Below are positions 50,365 through 59,372 of a stretch of 64,000 nucleotides of DNA, one piece after another. The stretch is from Clostridia bacterium (lineage in GTDB: Bacteria; Bacillota; Clostridia; Oscillospirales; Acutalibacteraceae), in assembly GCA_900768075.1 (NCBI GenBank), contig CAAGBN010000068.1:1-64000 (forward strand), in the 5' to 3' direction. A program made the translations under genes and the position numbers. Numbering within the stretch: the stretch's first letter is position 1; every line of letters starts with the position of its first letter. Below the pieces are notes generated by a model. That model saw only the letters and a program-made list of their open reading frames with translations. It was not told the origin of the DNA and ran no database searches.

Positions 50365-51123
50365 TTATAACCTCACATTTATGTTGTTTTCTTTCAGAAG
50401 CTTTTTAAGATCTTTTATCTGTACTTCACCGAAGTGGAAGATAGAAGCTGCAAGACCTGCATCGATATCGGGTATCTCATTGAAGAGAGTGACGAAGTCT
50501 TCAGCTGAGCCTGCACCGCCTGATGCGATTACGGGCACGTTGACAGCTTCGCAGACTGCCTTGAGCATTTCAATGTCAAAGCCTTGCTTTACACCGTCGG
50601 TATCAATAGAGTTGACAACAACTTCGCCTGCACCCATATCAACACAGCGCTTAATCCAGGATATTGCTTCCATACCTGTGTCTTCTCTGCCGCCCTTTGC
50701 AAAGACGTGGAAAACACCGTCAACACGCTTGATGTCGCAGGAGATAACCACACACTGATTGCCGTAAAGACGTGCAGCCTGACTGATAAGCTCAGGGTTT
50801 CTGATAGCGCCTGAGTTTACGCTCACCTTGTCGGCACCGCATTTGAGTACGCGGTCAAAGTCTTCTACAGTGTTGATGCCACCGCCCACGGTGAGGGGAA
50901 TGAATATCTTAGAAGCAACCTCTCTGAGAATATCGGTGAAAAGAGCTCTGCCCTCAGCACTTGCAGTGATGTCATAGAAAACAAGCTCATCAGCACCGCA
51001 CTTGCTGTAAAATTCACCGAGCTCAACGGGTGAGGATACATCATTGAGATTCTGAAAGTTAGTACCCTTAACAACTCTGCCGTCTCTTACGTCGAGGCAG
51101 GGGATAATTCTTTTTGTAATCAT
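50365..51123 (-). CDS. hisF: imidazole glycerol phosphate synthase cyclase subunit
   Basis: A 252-residue (beta-alpha)8 barrel. With HisH it turns PRFAR plus ammonia into IGP and AICAR. The catalytic Asp residues are in PCLDVRDGRVVKG and SIDTDGVKQGF. Overlaps the hisA end by 4 nt. Confidence 0.97.
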   Translation of the reverse strand: MITKRIIPCLDVRDGRVVKGTNFQNLNDVSSPVELGEFYSKCGADELVFYDITASAEGRALFTDILREVASKIFIPLTVGGGINTVEDFDRVLKCGADKVSVNSGAIRNPELISQAARLYGNQCVVISCDIKRVDGVFHVFAKGGREDTGMEAISWIKRCVDMGAGEVVVNSIDTDGVKQGFDIEMLKAVCEAVNVPVIASGGAGSAEDFVTLFNEIPDIDAGLAASIFHFGEVQIKDLKKLLKENNINVRL

Positions 51124-51833
51124 TTTGCCACCTCAACTGCTTGCTTTAAATCTACAGCACCGATATAGTATGCCTTGCCGAGAATTGCACCGTAAAGGTT
51201 CATATCCTTGAGTGCCTTGATATCGTCAATGCTTGAGACACCGCCTGAAGCAACAATATCCATAGTGTACTTCTCTGAAAGCTCTTTGTAAAGCTCACGG
51301 TTAGTGCCCTGCATAGCACCGTCTTTTGAAATGTCGGTGCAGATAACAGTTTTAACACCGATGTCGCTGAGATGCTTGAAAAACTCATCAGCGGTGAGTG
51401 CACTTTTTTCAGTCCAGCCCTTTATAGCAACATAGCCGTCTTTAAGGTCAACACCGACTGCGATAGCTTCCTTATATTTGGAAACCATCTTGCGAAGAAA
51501 CTCGTCATCTGTTACGGCAGCTGTACCGAGAATAACTCTTTCAACACCGAGGTCGATATATTTCTGCACAGTTTCCTCGTCACGTATACCGCCGCCGATT
51601 TCTACCTTAAGGTCGGTATAATCCACAACCTTGCGAACCTCATCAATGTTGGGAGTAGTGCCGTTTTTAGCACCCTCAAGGTCAACCATATGGATGTAGG
51701 TTGCACCGCATTCCTGAAACTTTCTTGCAATTTCAATGGGGTTGTTGCTGTAAACTGTCATTTCGTTATAGTCGCCCTTGTAAAGACGAACTGCTTTTTT
51801 ATCATATAAATCAATAGCAGGTAAAATAAGCAT
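51120..51833 (-). CDS. hisA: ProFAR isomerase
   Basis: A 237-residue barrel, homologous to HisF, that isomerises 5'-ProFAR to PRFAR. Catalytic Asp residues are in LPAIDLYDKKAVRL and TDISKDGAMQG. One base separates it from hisH. Confidence 0.97.
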   Translation of the reverse strand: MLILPAIDLYDKKAVRLYKGDYNEMTVYSNNPIEIARKFQECGATYIHMVDLEGAKNGTTPNIDEVRKVVDYTDLKVEIGGGIRDEETVQKYIDLGVERVILGTAAVTDDEFLRKMVSKYKEAIAVGVDLKDGYVAIKGWTEKSALTADEFFKHLSDIGVKTVICTDISKDGAMQGTNRELYKELSEKYTMDIVASGGVSSIDDIKALKDMNLYGAILGKAYYIGAVDLKQAVEVAK

Positions 51834-51834
51834 A

Positions 51835-52455
51835 TCAGTTTTCTCCTATCTCGCAAAATCCTCTGAGAATATTAAGACCTACATCGCCGCTTTTTTCAGG
51901 ATGAAACTGACAGCCGTAGATGTTATTCTTCCATACAGCCGCAGTGAAGTCTATGCCGTACTCTGCCGAGGTTGCACATTCTGCGATGCCCTTTTCGGCA
52001 AAGTATGAGTGTACGAAATACACGTGGTCACCGTCCTTGAGATATTTGAAAAGAGGACAGTCCTTATTCTCGATTTTAAGAGCATTCCAGCCGATGTGAG
52101 GAATCTTAAGCTCACTTGCAAGCTTGCCCTCGAAAGGGAGAATATCTGCATCAATAAGACCTAAGCCCTCGTGACAGCCGTATTCATAAGAATGCTTGAA
52201 GAGAAGCTGCATACCAAGACAGATACCCATAAGAGGCTTGCCTTTTGCAACCTCATCAAGGACTACCTTGTCAAGTCCGCTGTCTCTGAGTTTTTTTGCA
52301 GCATCTTCAAAGGCACCTACACCGGGGAGTATAATTTTATCGGCTCTCTTTATAGTGTCAACATCGTTTGTTATAAGGGCATCAGCACCGATAGCCTTAA
52401 AGGATGACACAAGTGAAAAGAGATTTCCTACGCCGTAGTCAATAATCGCAATCAT
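51835..52455 (-). CDS. hisH: imidazole glycerol phosphate synthase glutaminase subunit
   Basis: A 206-residue class I glutamine amidotransferase that supplies ammonia to HisF. The nucleophile Cys is in PLMGICLGMQLLF, and His and Glu are in CQFHPEKSG. The stop overlaps the hisB side by one base. Confidence 0.97.
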   Translation of the reverse strand: MIAIIDYGVGNLFSLVSSFKAIGADALITNDVDTIKRADKIILPGVGAFEDAAKKLRDSGLDKVVLDEVAKGKPLMGICLGMQLLFKHSYEYGCHEGLGLIDADILPFEGKLASELKIPHIGWNALKIENKDCPLFKYLKDGDHVYFVHSYFAEKGIAECATSAEYGIDFTAAVWKNNIYGCQFHPEKSGDVGLNILRGFCEIGEN

Positions 52456-53042
52456 TAAAGTACTCCTTTGGTTGAGGGGATTTTGTCCTTGTTCTTTTCG
52501 TCAATGGCAACTGCGGCTTTCATTGTGCGTGCAAAGCTCTTGAAGGTGCCCTCAATGATGTGGTGTGAATTATAGCCTGCGAGCTGCTTTATGTGAAGAG
52601 TCACACCTGCATGTCGGACAAAAGCCTCGAAGAATTCACGAGTGAGCTCTGTGTCAAAGTCACCGACCTTTTCTGTGGGGATATCAAGGTCATAGCCGAG
52701 ATAGCTTCTGCCTGAAATATCCACAGCTGTGAGAATAAGGCTTTCATCCATAGGCAGAATAAAGCTGCCGTAGCGTGTGATGCCTTTCATATCGCCGAGA
52801 GCCTTTCTGAAAGCGTCGCCAAGGCAGATAGCGATATCCTCTGCTGTGTGGTGATAGTCAACCTGAGTGTCACCGATACATTTTACATTAAGGTCAAATG
52901 AGCCGTGACGACTAAAAAGGGTAAGCATATGGTCAAGAAAACCACAGTCTGTATCAATTTCGCCCTTGCCGTCGCCATCTAAACATAAAGTGAGAGTAAT
53001 ATCTGTCTCTGCAGTTTTTCTGATAATTTCAGCTGTTCTCAT
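52455..53042 (-). CDS. hisB: imidazoleglycerol-phosphate dehydratase
   Basis: A 195-residue monofunctional dehydratase, without the phosphatase domain seen in enterobacteria. Manganese-binding motifs are DHMLTLFSRHG, YHHTAEDIAICLG, FFEAFVRHAG and YNSHHIIEGTFK. A histidinol-phosphate phosphatase is not in the operon. Confidence 0.97.
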   Translation of the reverse strand: MRTAEIIRKTAETDITLTLCLDGDGKGEIDTDCGFLDHMLTLFSRHGSFDLNVKCIGDTQVDYHHTAEDIAICLGDAFRKALGDMKGITRYGSFILPMDESLILTAVDISGRSYLGYDLDIPTEKVGDFDTELTREFFEAFVRHAGVTLHIKQLAGYNSHHIIEGTFKSFARTMKAAVAIDEKNKDKIPSTKGVL

Positions 53043-53045
53043 GCT

Positions 53046-54107
53046 TTATGCTCCTTTCACAATCTTTTTCATTGTATCAACAAAGACCTGCATTTCTTCT
53101 TCAGAGCCTATTGTGATACGGTTGTAATCTTTAATTTTTTCATCTGTAAAGTGTCTTACGAGTATGCCGTTTTCACGAAGCTTTGTGTAGAGATCAATAC
53201 CGCTGATGCTTTCGTGCTTGGCAAAAATGAAGTTTGTCTTTGAGTCGAGGACTTCAAATCCAATTTCGCGAAGTGCCTTTGTCACCATTTCGCGTGTATC
53301 ACAGATTCTCTTGCAGTTAGCCATATAATAGTCATTTTCAGCCATAGCAGCTGTGCCTGCAAGCTGTGAGAGTCTGTTGATATTGTAGGGGTTGGTTGAA
53401 TACTTGATTTTTTCCAAATCCTTGATAAGCTCTTCGTTTGCGAAGCAGTAGCCGAGTCTTGCACCTGCAAGGCTGTAGGATTTTGAGAAAGTACGGCAGA
53501 CAATAAGATTGTCGTACTTCTTTATAAGCTCGTAGCAGGATGTACCGCCGAAATCAACATAAGCCTCGTCGATAAGAACAACATTGTCTTTGTTTGAAAG
53601 GATGATTTCTTCGATTACATCAAGACCAAGCTCTAAGCCTGTGGGGGCATTGGGGTTTGCGATAACGGTGAACTTACCTGTATTCATATACTTGTTTTTG
53701 TCGATAGTGAAATCTTCTTCAAGGGGAATCATAGTCTTTTCAATGCCGTAAAGGTCACAGAAAACCTTGTAGAAGCCGTAGGAGATTTCAGGGAAGACAG
53801 CACCGCTGACATTACCGTAGACCATAAAGGCAAAGTTGAGAATTTCATCTGAGCCGTTGGATACGAAAACGTTTTTATCCTCTACACCGTAAACCTCAGC
53901 GATAGCCTTTTTCACCTTGCTGCTTTCAGGGTCACTGTAAAGACGAAGGTCGGAGACCTCGGCAGAGTTAACAGCTGAAATAACTGACGGTGAGGGAGGG
54001 TAGGGTGACTCGTTGGTGTTGAGCTTTATGTATTTTTTATCCTTAGGCTGTTCACCTGGCACATATTCCTTAAGTGCGGAGAATGCACCGTCTATATATT
54101 TACTCAT
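53046..54107 (-). CDS. hisC: histidinol-phosphate aminotransferase
   Basis: A 353-residue fold-type I PLP enzyme that converts imidazole acetol phosphate to histidinol phosphate. The PLP Lys is in CRTFSKSYSLAGARLGY; other landmarks are LNTNESPYPPSP, VFVSNGSDEIL, NPNAPTG and the VLIDEAYVDF Asp. Three bases separate it from hisB and from hisD. Confidence 0.97.
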   Translation of the reverse strand: MSKYIDGAFSALKEYVPGEQPKDKKYIKLNTNESPYPPSPSVISAVNSAEVSDLRLYSDPESSKVKKAIAEVYGVEDKNVFVSNGSDEILNFAFMVYGNVSGAVFPEISYGFYKVFCDLYGIEKTMIPLEEDFTIDKNKYMNTGKFTVIANPNAPTGLELGLDVIEEIILSNKDNVVLIDEAYVDFGGTSCYELIKKYDNLIVCRTFSKSYSLAGARLGYCFANEELIKDLEKIKYSTNPYNINRLSQLAGTAAMAENDYYMANCKRICDTREMVTKALREIGFEVLDSKTNFIFAKHESISGIDLYTKLRENGILVRHFTDEKIKDYNRITIGSEEEMQVFVDTMKKIVKGA

Positions 54108-54110
54108 AAA

Positions 54111-55385
54111 TTATTCCTCAAATCTGATGGTTGCGCTCTTGCCGTGAGCTGTGAGTCCCTCTTTATCGGCAAAGAAAGCAACGTCTTTATAAACTTCTTT
54201 AAGTGCATTTTCGGTGTAATATGTAAACTGTGATTTCTTCACGAAATCGTCAACACCGAGGGCACTTGAAAATCTTGCAGTACCGCTTGTGGGAAGTGTG
54301 TGGTTGGGACCTGCATAGTAGTCACCGAGAGCTTCGGGACAGTATCTGCCCATAAAGATTGAGCCTGCATGCTTAACTGAATCAAGATAATCAAAGGGAT
54401 TATCAAGGCAGAGCTCAAGATGTTCGGGAGCAATTTCATTAGCAATATCGATCCCTGCCATAATGGTATCGGCAACGATGATTTTACCGTTGTTGTCGAT
54501 TGAAGCTCTTGCAATTTCTGCTCTTTCGAGAAGAGGAATCTGCTTCTCAAGTGAAACTGAAACCTTTTCAGCAAGCTCCATACTGTCTGTTACAAGTACG
54601 GCTGAAGCGTTCTTGTCGTGCTCTGCCTGTGAGAGAAGGTCGGCAGCAACAAAGTCGGGGTTTGATTTGCCGTCTGCAAGAACAAGGATTTCACTGGGGC
54701 CTGCAATCATATCGATTGATACCATGCCGAAAACCTGACGCTTAGCTTCTGCAACGAAAGCATTACCGGGGCCGACGATTTTATCAACCTTGGGTACTGT
54801 CTCTGTGCCGTAGGCGAGAGCTGCAACTGCCTGAGCACCGCCTACCTTGAAGATACGGTCAACGCCTGCAATTTTAGCAGCAGCGAGAATAACGGGATTA
54901 ACCTTGCCGTCCTTTGACGGGGGAGTAACGATTGAGATTTCCTTACAGCCTGCAATTTTAGCAGGAACACTGTCCATAAGTACAGTTGAGGGGTACGCTG
55001 CCGTGCCACCGGGTACATAAAGACCGACCTTTTCAATAGCGGTAATCTTCTGGCCTGTAACAACGCCGTTTTTCTCGTTGATAATAAAGCTGTTTCTTAC
55101 CTGCTTTGAATGGAAGTTTCTGATGTTTTCTTCGGCTGTGCGAAGAATTCTGATAAATTCGGGATCAACGGTGTTGAAAGCCTCTTCGATTTCTTCTTCG
55201 GTAACCTCAAGAGAGGTGAGAGTAGCTTTGTCGAATTTTTCGCAATACTCGAAAAGAGCCTTATCACCGTTTGCTTTAACGTTTTCTATAATATCTGTGA
55301 CTATATCGCTGACATCAACTGTATCAGCCATACGGGAAAATATTTCGTTATTTTCCACTTCGCCGTATTTATAAATCTTAATCAT
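54111..55385 (-). CDS. hisD: histidinol dehydrogenase
   Basis: A 424-residue NAD- and zinc-dependent enzyme for the last two oxidations. Landmarks are YVPGGTAAYPSTVLM, IVGPGNAFVAEAKRQVFG, DLLSQAEHD and APEHLELC with zinc and base His residues, and GPNHTLPTSGTARF. Overlaps the hisG end by 8 nt. Confidence 0.98.
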   Translation of the reverse strand: MIKIYKYGEVENNEIFSRMADTVDVSDIVTDIIENVKANGDKALFEYCEKFDKATLTSLEVTEEEIEEAFNTVDPEFIRILRTAEENIRNFHSKQVRNSFIINEKNGVVTGQKITAIEKVGLYVPGGTAAYPSTVLMDSVPAKIAGCKEISIVTPPSKDGKVNPVILAAAKIAGVDRIFKVGGAQAVAALAYGTETVPKVDKIVGPGNAFVAEAKRQVFGMVSIDMIAGPSEILVLADGKSNPDFVAADLLSQAEHDKNASAVLVTDSMELAEKVSVSLEKQIPLLERAEIARASIDNNGKIIVADTIMAGIDIANEIAPEHLELCLDNPFDYLDSVKHAGSIFMGRYCPEALGDYYAGPNHTLPTSGTARFSSALGVDDFVKKSQFTYYTENALKEVYKDVAFFADKEGLTAHGKSATIRFEE

Positions 55386-56016
55386 TGTTTTCCCTCACAA
55401 TTTTTCCGAGAGCTTCAGTAATTTTGCTGATTTGCTCTGTTTTGAATTTGTATGATGCTTTGTTTGAAATGAGTCTTGCGGAAATCTCAACAATTGTTTC
55501 CTTAGGCTCAAGGTCATTTTCATATAAGGTTTTGCCTGTTTCAACTATATCCACAATAACATCGGAAAGACCTAAAATAGGTGCAATTTCAATTGAACCG
55601 TTAAGGTGGATAATATCAATATCGCGGCATTTTTCATTATAGAACTTCTGAGCGATGTTTGAGAATTTTGTAGCAACTCTCAGGGTTTCAGCCGTGTTGT
55701 CACGGAAGTCTTTTTTAGCCGCAACAGCCATTCGGCACTTGCCTATCTTAAGGTCAAGAAGCTCATAAACATCGGGAGAGTACTCAAGAAGAATATCCTT
55801 ACCTGCAACACCGATATCTGCTGCGCCTCTTTCAACATATATAGCAACGTCTGAGGGCTTAACCCAGAAGTATCTTACACCGACTTCTTCATTTTCGAAG
55901 ATGAGCTTACGGTTAGTCTCCTTGATAGAGGGACATTCATAGCCCGACTGCTCAAACATAGCGTAAACCTTTTCACCGAGTCTTCCCTTGGGAAGAGCGA
56001 CATTAATAAATTCCAT
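55378..56016 (-). CDS. hisG: ATP phosphoribosyltransferase, short form
   Basis: A 212-residue catalytic subunit for the committed step of histidine synthesis. It lacks the C-terminal regulatory domain, as expected when HisZ is present. The PRPP-binding segment is IVDIVETGKTLYENDL, with ALPKGRLGE at the N terminus. It overlaps hisZ by one base (TGATG), which couples translation of the two partners. Confidence 0.97.
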   Translation of the reverse strand: MEFINVALPKGRLGEKVYAMFEQSGYECPSIKETNRKLIFENEEVGVRYFWVKPSDVAIYVERGAADIGVAGKDILLEYSPDVYELLDLKIGKCRMAVAAKKDFRDNTAETLRVATKFSNIAQKFYNEKCRDIDIIHLNGSIEIAPILGLSDVIVDIVETGKTLYENDLEPKETIVEISARLISNKASYKFKTEQISKITEALGKIVRENND

Positions 56017-57122
56017 CAGGCACCCTCCAATCCGTCTTTAGTAAGCTTCATCAGACTCTTGTATCTGATGTTCTTGGGAATTTCACTTAAAACGATGACG
56101 CTGAAACCGTTCTCTGAAAGAGACTCAACAGTTCTGATAACTGCTGCCGATGAACAGTTGTCATCCTTTATAATAACGAAATCGTAATCGTAATCAGCTG
56201 CTTTGTTGCCGTGTCTTTCAAGAGTGTCAAGGTATACTGCAAAGCCTACAGCACTTGAGGTCTTGCCCATTTTTTTCATAAGCTTGTCATACTGACCGCC
56301 TGAAAGGACACTTGTAAATATACCTGAAATATATCCCTTGAATACAATACCGCTATAGTATGAGCTGTCACTGACCATTGAGAAGTCAATTCTCACCTTG
56401 TCTGTGAGCTCAAGGTCAACAAGAGAATTGCAGATAGCTGAAAATTCATTGAGCTGACTGTCAGCCTCGGCACTGATACCGCCGAAAGCCTCTGCAACCT
56501 CACCGCAGTTTTTGTATGTAGACATAAGCTTTGAGATTATATCATAGGAGAATTTATCGATAATTTCATTTTGGAATAAAGATGAGATTTCATCAATGCT
56601 TTTGTTGCGGATGCTTTCAAAGACTGACTTTTTAACGTCAGCTGAAAGTTTGCACTCACCGATAAGAGCTGATACGAGACCTGCATGAGCAATATCGAGC
56701 ATATAGTTTTTATCAATAGTCTCAAGACTCTTTACTGCAAGATAAAGGACCTCACAAACATCATAAAGGCTGATGTCACCGATACATTCAAGGCCTGTCT
56801 GATTAATCTCCTTGAAAGAATGTGAATCGCTTGAGATACGGTAAACGTTTTCATTATAATAGAGCTTCTCAACGGCACCTTTTACATCCTTGGCGTTCTT
56901 TATAATTGAAAGAGTAACGTCGGGCTTGAGGGCAAGAAGTCTGCCGTTGGTATCTGTGAATGTGATGATACCGTCACTGATAAGGAAATCCTTGTTTCTT
57001 ACATAAAGATCATATTCCTCAAACTTGCTCATCTTGAATCGAGTGTAGCCGAACCTTCTGTAAAGTGAGCGAAGATTAAATATTGCCTTTTCGTCGTTTC
57101 TGAATATATTTTCGTTAAGCAT
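56016..57122 (-). CDS. hisZ: ATP phosphoribosyltransferase regulatory subunit
   Basis: A 368-residue HisRS paralog without aminoacylation, which joins short HisG to form the active, histidine-inhibited complex. It has class II synthetase-like motifs such as FGYTRFKMSKFEEYDLY and FTDTNGRLLALKPDVT. The GGQYDKL segment corresponds to a HisRS motif. One base separates it from the upstream regulator gene. Confidence 0.93.
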   Translation of the reverse strand: MLNENIFRNDEKAIFNLRSLYRRFGYTRFKMSKFEEYDLYVRNKDFLISDGIITFTDTNGRLLALKPDVTLSIIKNAKDVKGAVEKLYYNENVYRISSDSHSFKEINQTGLECIGDISLYDVCEVLYLAVKSLETIDKNYMLDIAHAGLVSALIGECKLSADVKKSVFESIRNKSIDEISSLFQNEIIDKFSYDIISKLMSTYKNCGEVAEAFGGISAEADSQLNEFSAICNSLVDLELTDKVRIDFSMVSDSSYYSGIVFKGYISGIFTSVLSGGQYDKLMKKMGKTSSAVGFAVYLDTLERHGNKAADYDYDFVIIKDDNCSSAAVIRTVESLSENGFSVIVLSEIPKNIRYKSLMKLTKDGLEGA

Positions 57123-57123
57123 A

Positions 57124-57411
57124 TCATTCTTCTCCTAATCTGTCGATTGCTGTTTTATATCCGCCGCCACCGTAGTTTACACACTTGCTTACACGGCAGA
57201 TTGTAGCGGTGCTTGCGCCTGTCTGCTTGTTGATATCCACATAGCTTTTGCCCTGACAAAGAAGCCTTGCAACCTCAAAACGCTGAGCAATAGAATCAAG
57301 CTCCTGAACAGTGAAAGCATCTTCAAAAAAGTTGTAGCATTCTTCTATATTTTCAAGTGAGAGTATAGCTTTAAAAAGACTGTCAATAGATTCTTTCTGA
57401 TATTTACGCAT
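57124..57411 (-). CDS. TrpR-like regulator YerC/HisR
   Basis: A 95-residue helical DNA-binding protein of the YerC/YecD branch of the TrpR superfamily, with a helix-turn-helix near residues 50-80 (the LLCQGKSYVDINKQTGASTATICRVSKC region). As first gene of the his operon it is a strong candidate for the histidine-responsive repressor called HisR in Gram-positives; TrpR-type proteins bind an amino acid co-repressor. It would then control its own promoter at 57445-57473. The operator was not identified. Confidence 0.88.
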   Translation of the reverse strand: MRKYQKESIDSLFKAILSLENIEECYNFFEDAFTVQELDSIAQRFEVARLLCQGKSYVDINKQTGASTATICRVSKCVNYGGGGYKTAIDRLGEE

Positions 57412-57444
57412 AATATCTGTACTCCATTCATCGTAATGTAGTGT

Positions 57445-57473
57445 ATTCTATCACATCACCGTGCTAAAGTCAA
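57445..57473 (-). promoter_or_regulatory. promoter of histidine operon
   Basis: On the minus strand TTGACT (57468-57473) and TAGAAT (57445-57450) with 17-bp spacing. There is no T-box or leader-peptide attenuator between it and the first gene, in keeping with repressor control. Confidence 0.75.
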
Positions 57474-57505
57474 TGGGTTTGTGCAGAAAAAAAGATATTT
57501 ATTTT

Positions 57506-57617
57506 TAGTTTCTACAAGAGGCGGGATGGGGCTGCGCGAAATCGCCTCGAGGGCGATTTCCGAGGGCACCCTCGAGCCGAACTGCGTTCGGCTGCGCAGC
57601 CCCCCGCCGCAAAGCAG
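57506..57617. repeat. cloverleaf repeat family, copy 3
   Basis: It begins tagtttctacaagagg. Outer stem ggggctgcgc/gcgcagcccc; inner hairpins gaaatcgcc/ggcgatttc, cgaggg/ccctcg and gccgaac/gttcggc. It sits between the divergent his operon and SCIFF locus, outside the promoters of both. The rest of 57412-57758 holds only the two promoters. Confidence 0.85.
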
Positions 57618-57698
57618 GTATTTCCACAAAACTTACGGGATAATTTTTCGATGATGAAGAATAAAGCACTGCTTACCCACTATTTATGAATAAAATTG

Positions 57699-57727
57699 TT
57701 GACTTGCAATAAAAATCGTGTTATAAT
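57699..57727 (+). promoter_or_regulatory. promoter of SCIFF locus
   Basis: TTGACT (57699-57704) and TATAAT (57722-57727) with 17-bp spacing, about 32 bp before the start codon. Confidence 0.85.
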
Positions 57728-57758
57728 AAACCGAACAAACTCACAGGAGGTTAATACC

Positions 57759-57905
57759 ATGAAGCGTATTAAGACAATGGAAACAAAAAATCTTTGCAAT
57801 TCAGCTAAGAACGGCGGTTGCGGCGAATGCCAGACATCCTGCCAGTCAGCATGTAAGACAAGCTGCGGTATCGCTAATCAGCAGTGCGAAAGCAAGCAGA
57901 AATAA
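57759..57905 (+). CDS. scfA: SCIFF ribosomal peptide precursor
   Basis: A 48-residue six-cysteine-in-forty-five-residues peptide, the substrate of the radical SAM maturase next to it. The MKRIKT start and the core GGCGECQTSCQSACKTSC (residues 19-36) are diagnostic. Cys lie at 13, 21, 24, 28, 32, 36 and 43, so there is one more than usual (Cys13). Residue 37 is Gly; in characterised SCIFF peptides Cys32 is linked to Thr37. ATG 57759 follows AGGAGG by eight bases. A hairpin downstream should keep peptide transcripts in excess of maturase. Confidence 0.93.
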   Translation: MKRIKTMETKNLCNSAKNGGCGECQTSCQSACKTSCGIANQQCESKQK

Positions 57906-57923
57906 TTATTGATTTTTGAGATG

Positions 57924-57953
57924 TGCCGCCGACCTAAACTCGGTGGCATTTTT
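57924..57953 (+). terminator. leaky terminator between scfA and scfB
   Basis: Stem tgccgccga (57924-57932) with tcggtggca (57940-57948), one G-U pair, then five T. As the maturase gene has no other clear promoter, partial read-through would give much substrate and little enzyme. Confidence 0.75.
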
Positions 57954-57991
57954 CCGTAATAAATATAGTTTAAATGAAAGGTAGACTGAAA

Positions 57992-59371
57992 ATGATACAT
58001 TCCTATAAACTCGGTGGTCTGAATATCGTGCTTGATATCTGCTCGGGCTCAGTGCATGTGGTTGACGAGGTTGCTTACGATATAATCGGACTTTATGAAA
58101 GCGAGAGCAAAGAAAATATCATCGCTCAGATGCTTGAGAAGTACGCTGACAGAGACGATGTTACCAAAGAAGAGCTTGAGCTTTGCTTTGAGGATATCGA
58201 AGAGCTTAAGGCTCAGGGTAAGCTTTTTTCAGAGGACACCTTTGAGCCTATGGCAGGGGATCTTAAGAAAAAGAGTGCAGGTATCGTAAAGGCTCTTTGT
58301 ATGCACATCGCACACACCTGCAATCTCAACTGCTCTTACTGCTTTGCAAGTCAGGGCAAGTACCACGGTGACAGAGCTATGATGAGCTTCGAGGTTGGTA
58401 AGCAGGCTTTTGATTTCCTTATTGCTAATTCAGGTACAAGAAGAAACCTTGAGGTTGACTTCTTTGGCGGTGAGCCCCTTATGAATTTCGATGTGGTTAA
58501 GGAGCTTGTGGCTTATGCAAGAAGCATCGAAAAGGATCACGGCAAAAACTTCCGTTTTACTCTCACAACCAACGGTGTGCTTATTGATGACGATGTCATT
58601 GACTTTGCCAACAAGGAAATGAGCAACGTTGTTTTAAGTCTCGACGGCAGAAAAGAAGTACACGACCGCTTCCGTGTGGACTATAACGGCAAGGGTAGCT
58701 GGGATAAGATAGTGCCCAAATTCCAGAAGCTTGTAGAGGCTCGTGAGGGTAAGAACTATTATATGAGAGGTACCTTCACTCATCATAACCCCGACTTCCT
58801 TGAGGATATCAAGGAGATGCTTTCACTCGGCTTTAAGGAGCTGAGTATGGAGCCTGTTGTCTGCGCCGCTGATGACCCATCTGCTCTTACAGATGAAGAT
58901 TTACCTGTAGTTATGAAGCAGTACGAAGACCTTGCAGAGCTTATGCTTAAAAAGCACAAAGAGGGAGACGGCTTCACATTCTATCACTATATGATTGATC
59001 TTAAGGGTGGCCCTTGTATCTATAAGAGAATTTCAGGTTGTGGCTCGGGTACAGAGTATATGGCTGTAACTCCCTGGGGTGATCTTTATCCCTGCCATCA
59101 GTTTGTAGGCGAAGAAAAATACAGGCTCGGTGATGTCTGGAAGGGTGTTACAAACACAGATGTTCAGAATGAATTTGCAGAGTGCAACGTATATACAAGA
59201 GAAGAGTGCCGCAAATGTTGGGCAAGACTTTACTGCTCAGGCGGTTGTGCGGCTAATGCCTACCACGCAACAGGCAGCGTAAAGGGTATCTATGCTACAG
59301 GCTGTGAGCTTTTCAAAAAGAGAATGGAATGTGCAATTATGCTTGAAGTTGCCAAGACCTTAGGTGAATAA
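57992..59371 (+). CDS. scfB: SCIFF peptide thioether maturase (radical SAM)
   Basis: A 459-residue radical SAM/SPASM enzyme that installs a Cys-to-alpha-carbon thioether in the SCIFF peptide. The N-terminal RRE-like peptide-recognition domain covers about residues 1-90. The SAM cluster motif is CNLNCSYC near residue 110. FFGGEPLMNFD follows, and the C-terminal SPASM Cys-rich region covers about 340-455 (CGSGTEYMAV, YPCHQF, ECRKCWARLYCSGGC, GCELFKK). ATG 57992 is preferred over 57974, which precedes the AAAGG site. The usual secDF genes do not follow. Confidence 0.95.
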   Translation: MIHSYKLGGLNIVLDICSGSVHVVDEVAYDIIGLYESESKENIIAQMLEKYADRDDVTKEELELCFEDIEELKAQGKLFSEDTFEPMAGDLKKKSAGIVKALCMHIAHTCNLNCSYCFASQGKYHGDRAMMSFEVGKQAFDFLIANSGTRRNLEVDFFGGEPLMNFDVVKELVAYARSIEKDHGKNFRFTLTTNGVLIDDDVIDFANKEMSNVVLSLDGRKEVHDRFRVDYNGKGSWDKIVPKFQKLVEAREGKNYYMRGTFTHHNPDFLEDIKEMLSLGFKELSMEPVVCAADDPSALTDEDLPVVMKQYEDLAELMLKKHKEGDGFTFYHYMIDLKGGPCIYKRISGCGSGTEYMAVTPWGDLYPCHQFVGEEKYRLGDVWKGVTNTDVQNEFAECNVYTREECRKCWARLYCSGGCAANAYHATGSVKGIYATGCELFKKRMECAIMLEVAKTLGE

Positions 59372-59372
59372 T

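Noticed and set aside
57412..57473. T-box or His leader-peptide attenuator for the his operon
   Set aside because: The leader is only about 30 nt, without a T-box sequence, a His-codon run or a terminator.
10653..57617. CRISPR array from the recurring palindromes
   Set aside because: Copies are thousands of bases apart and are not regularly spaced; there are no spacers or cas genes.
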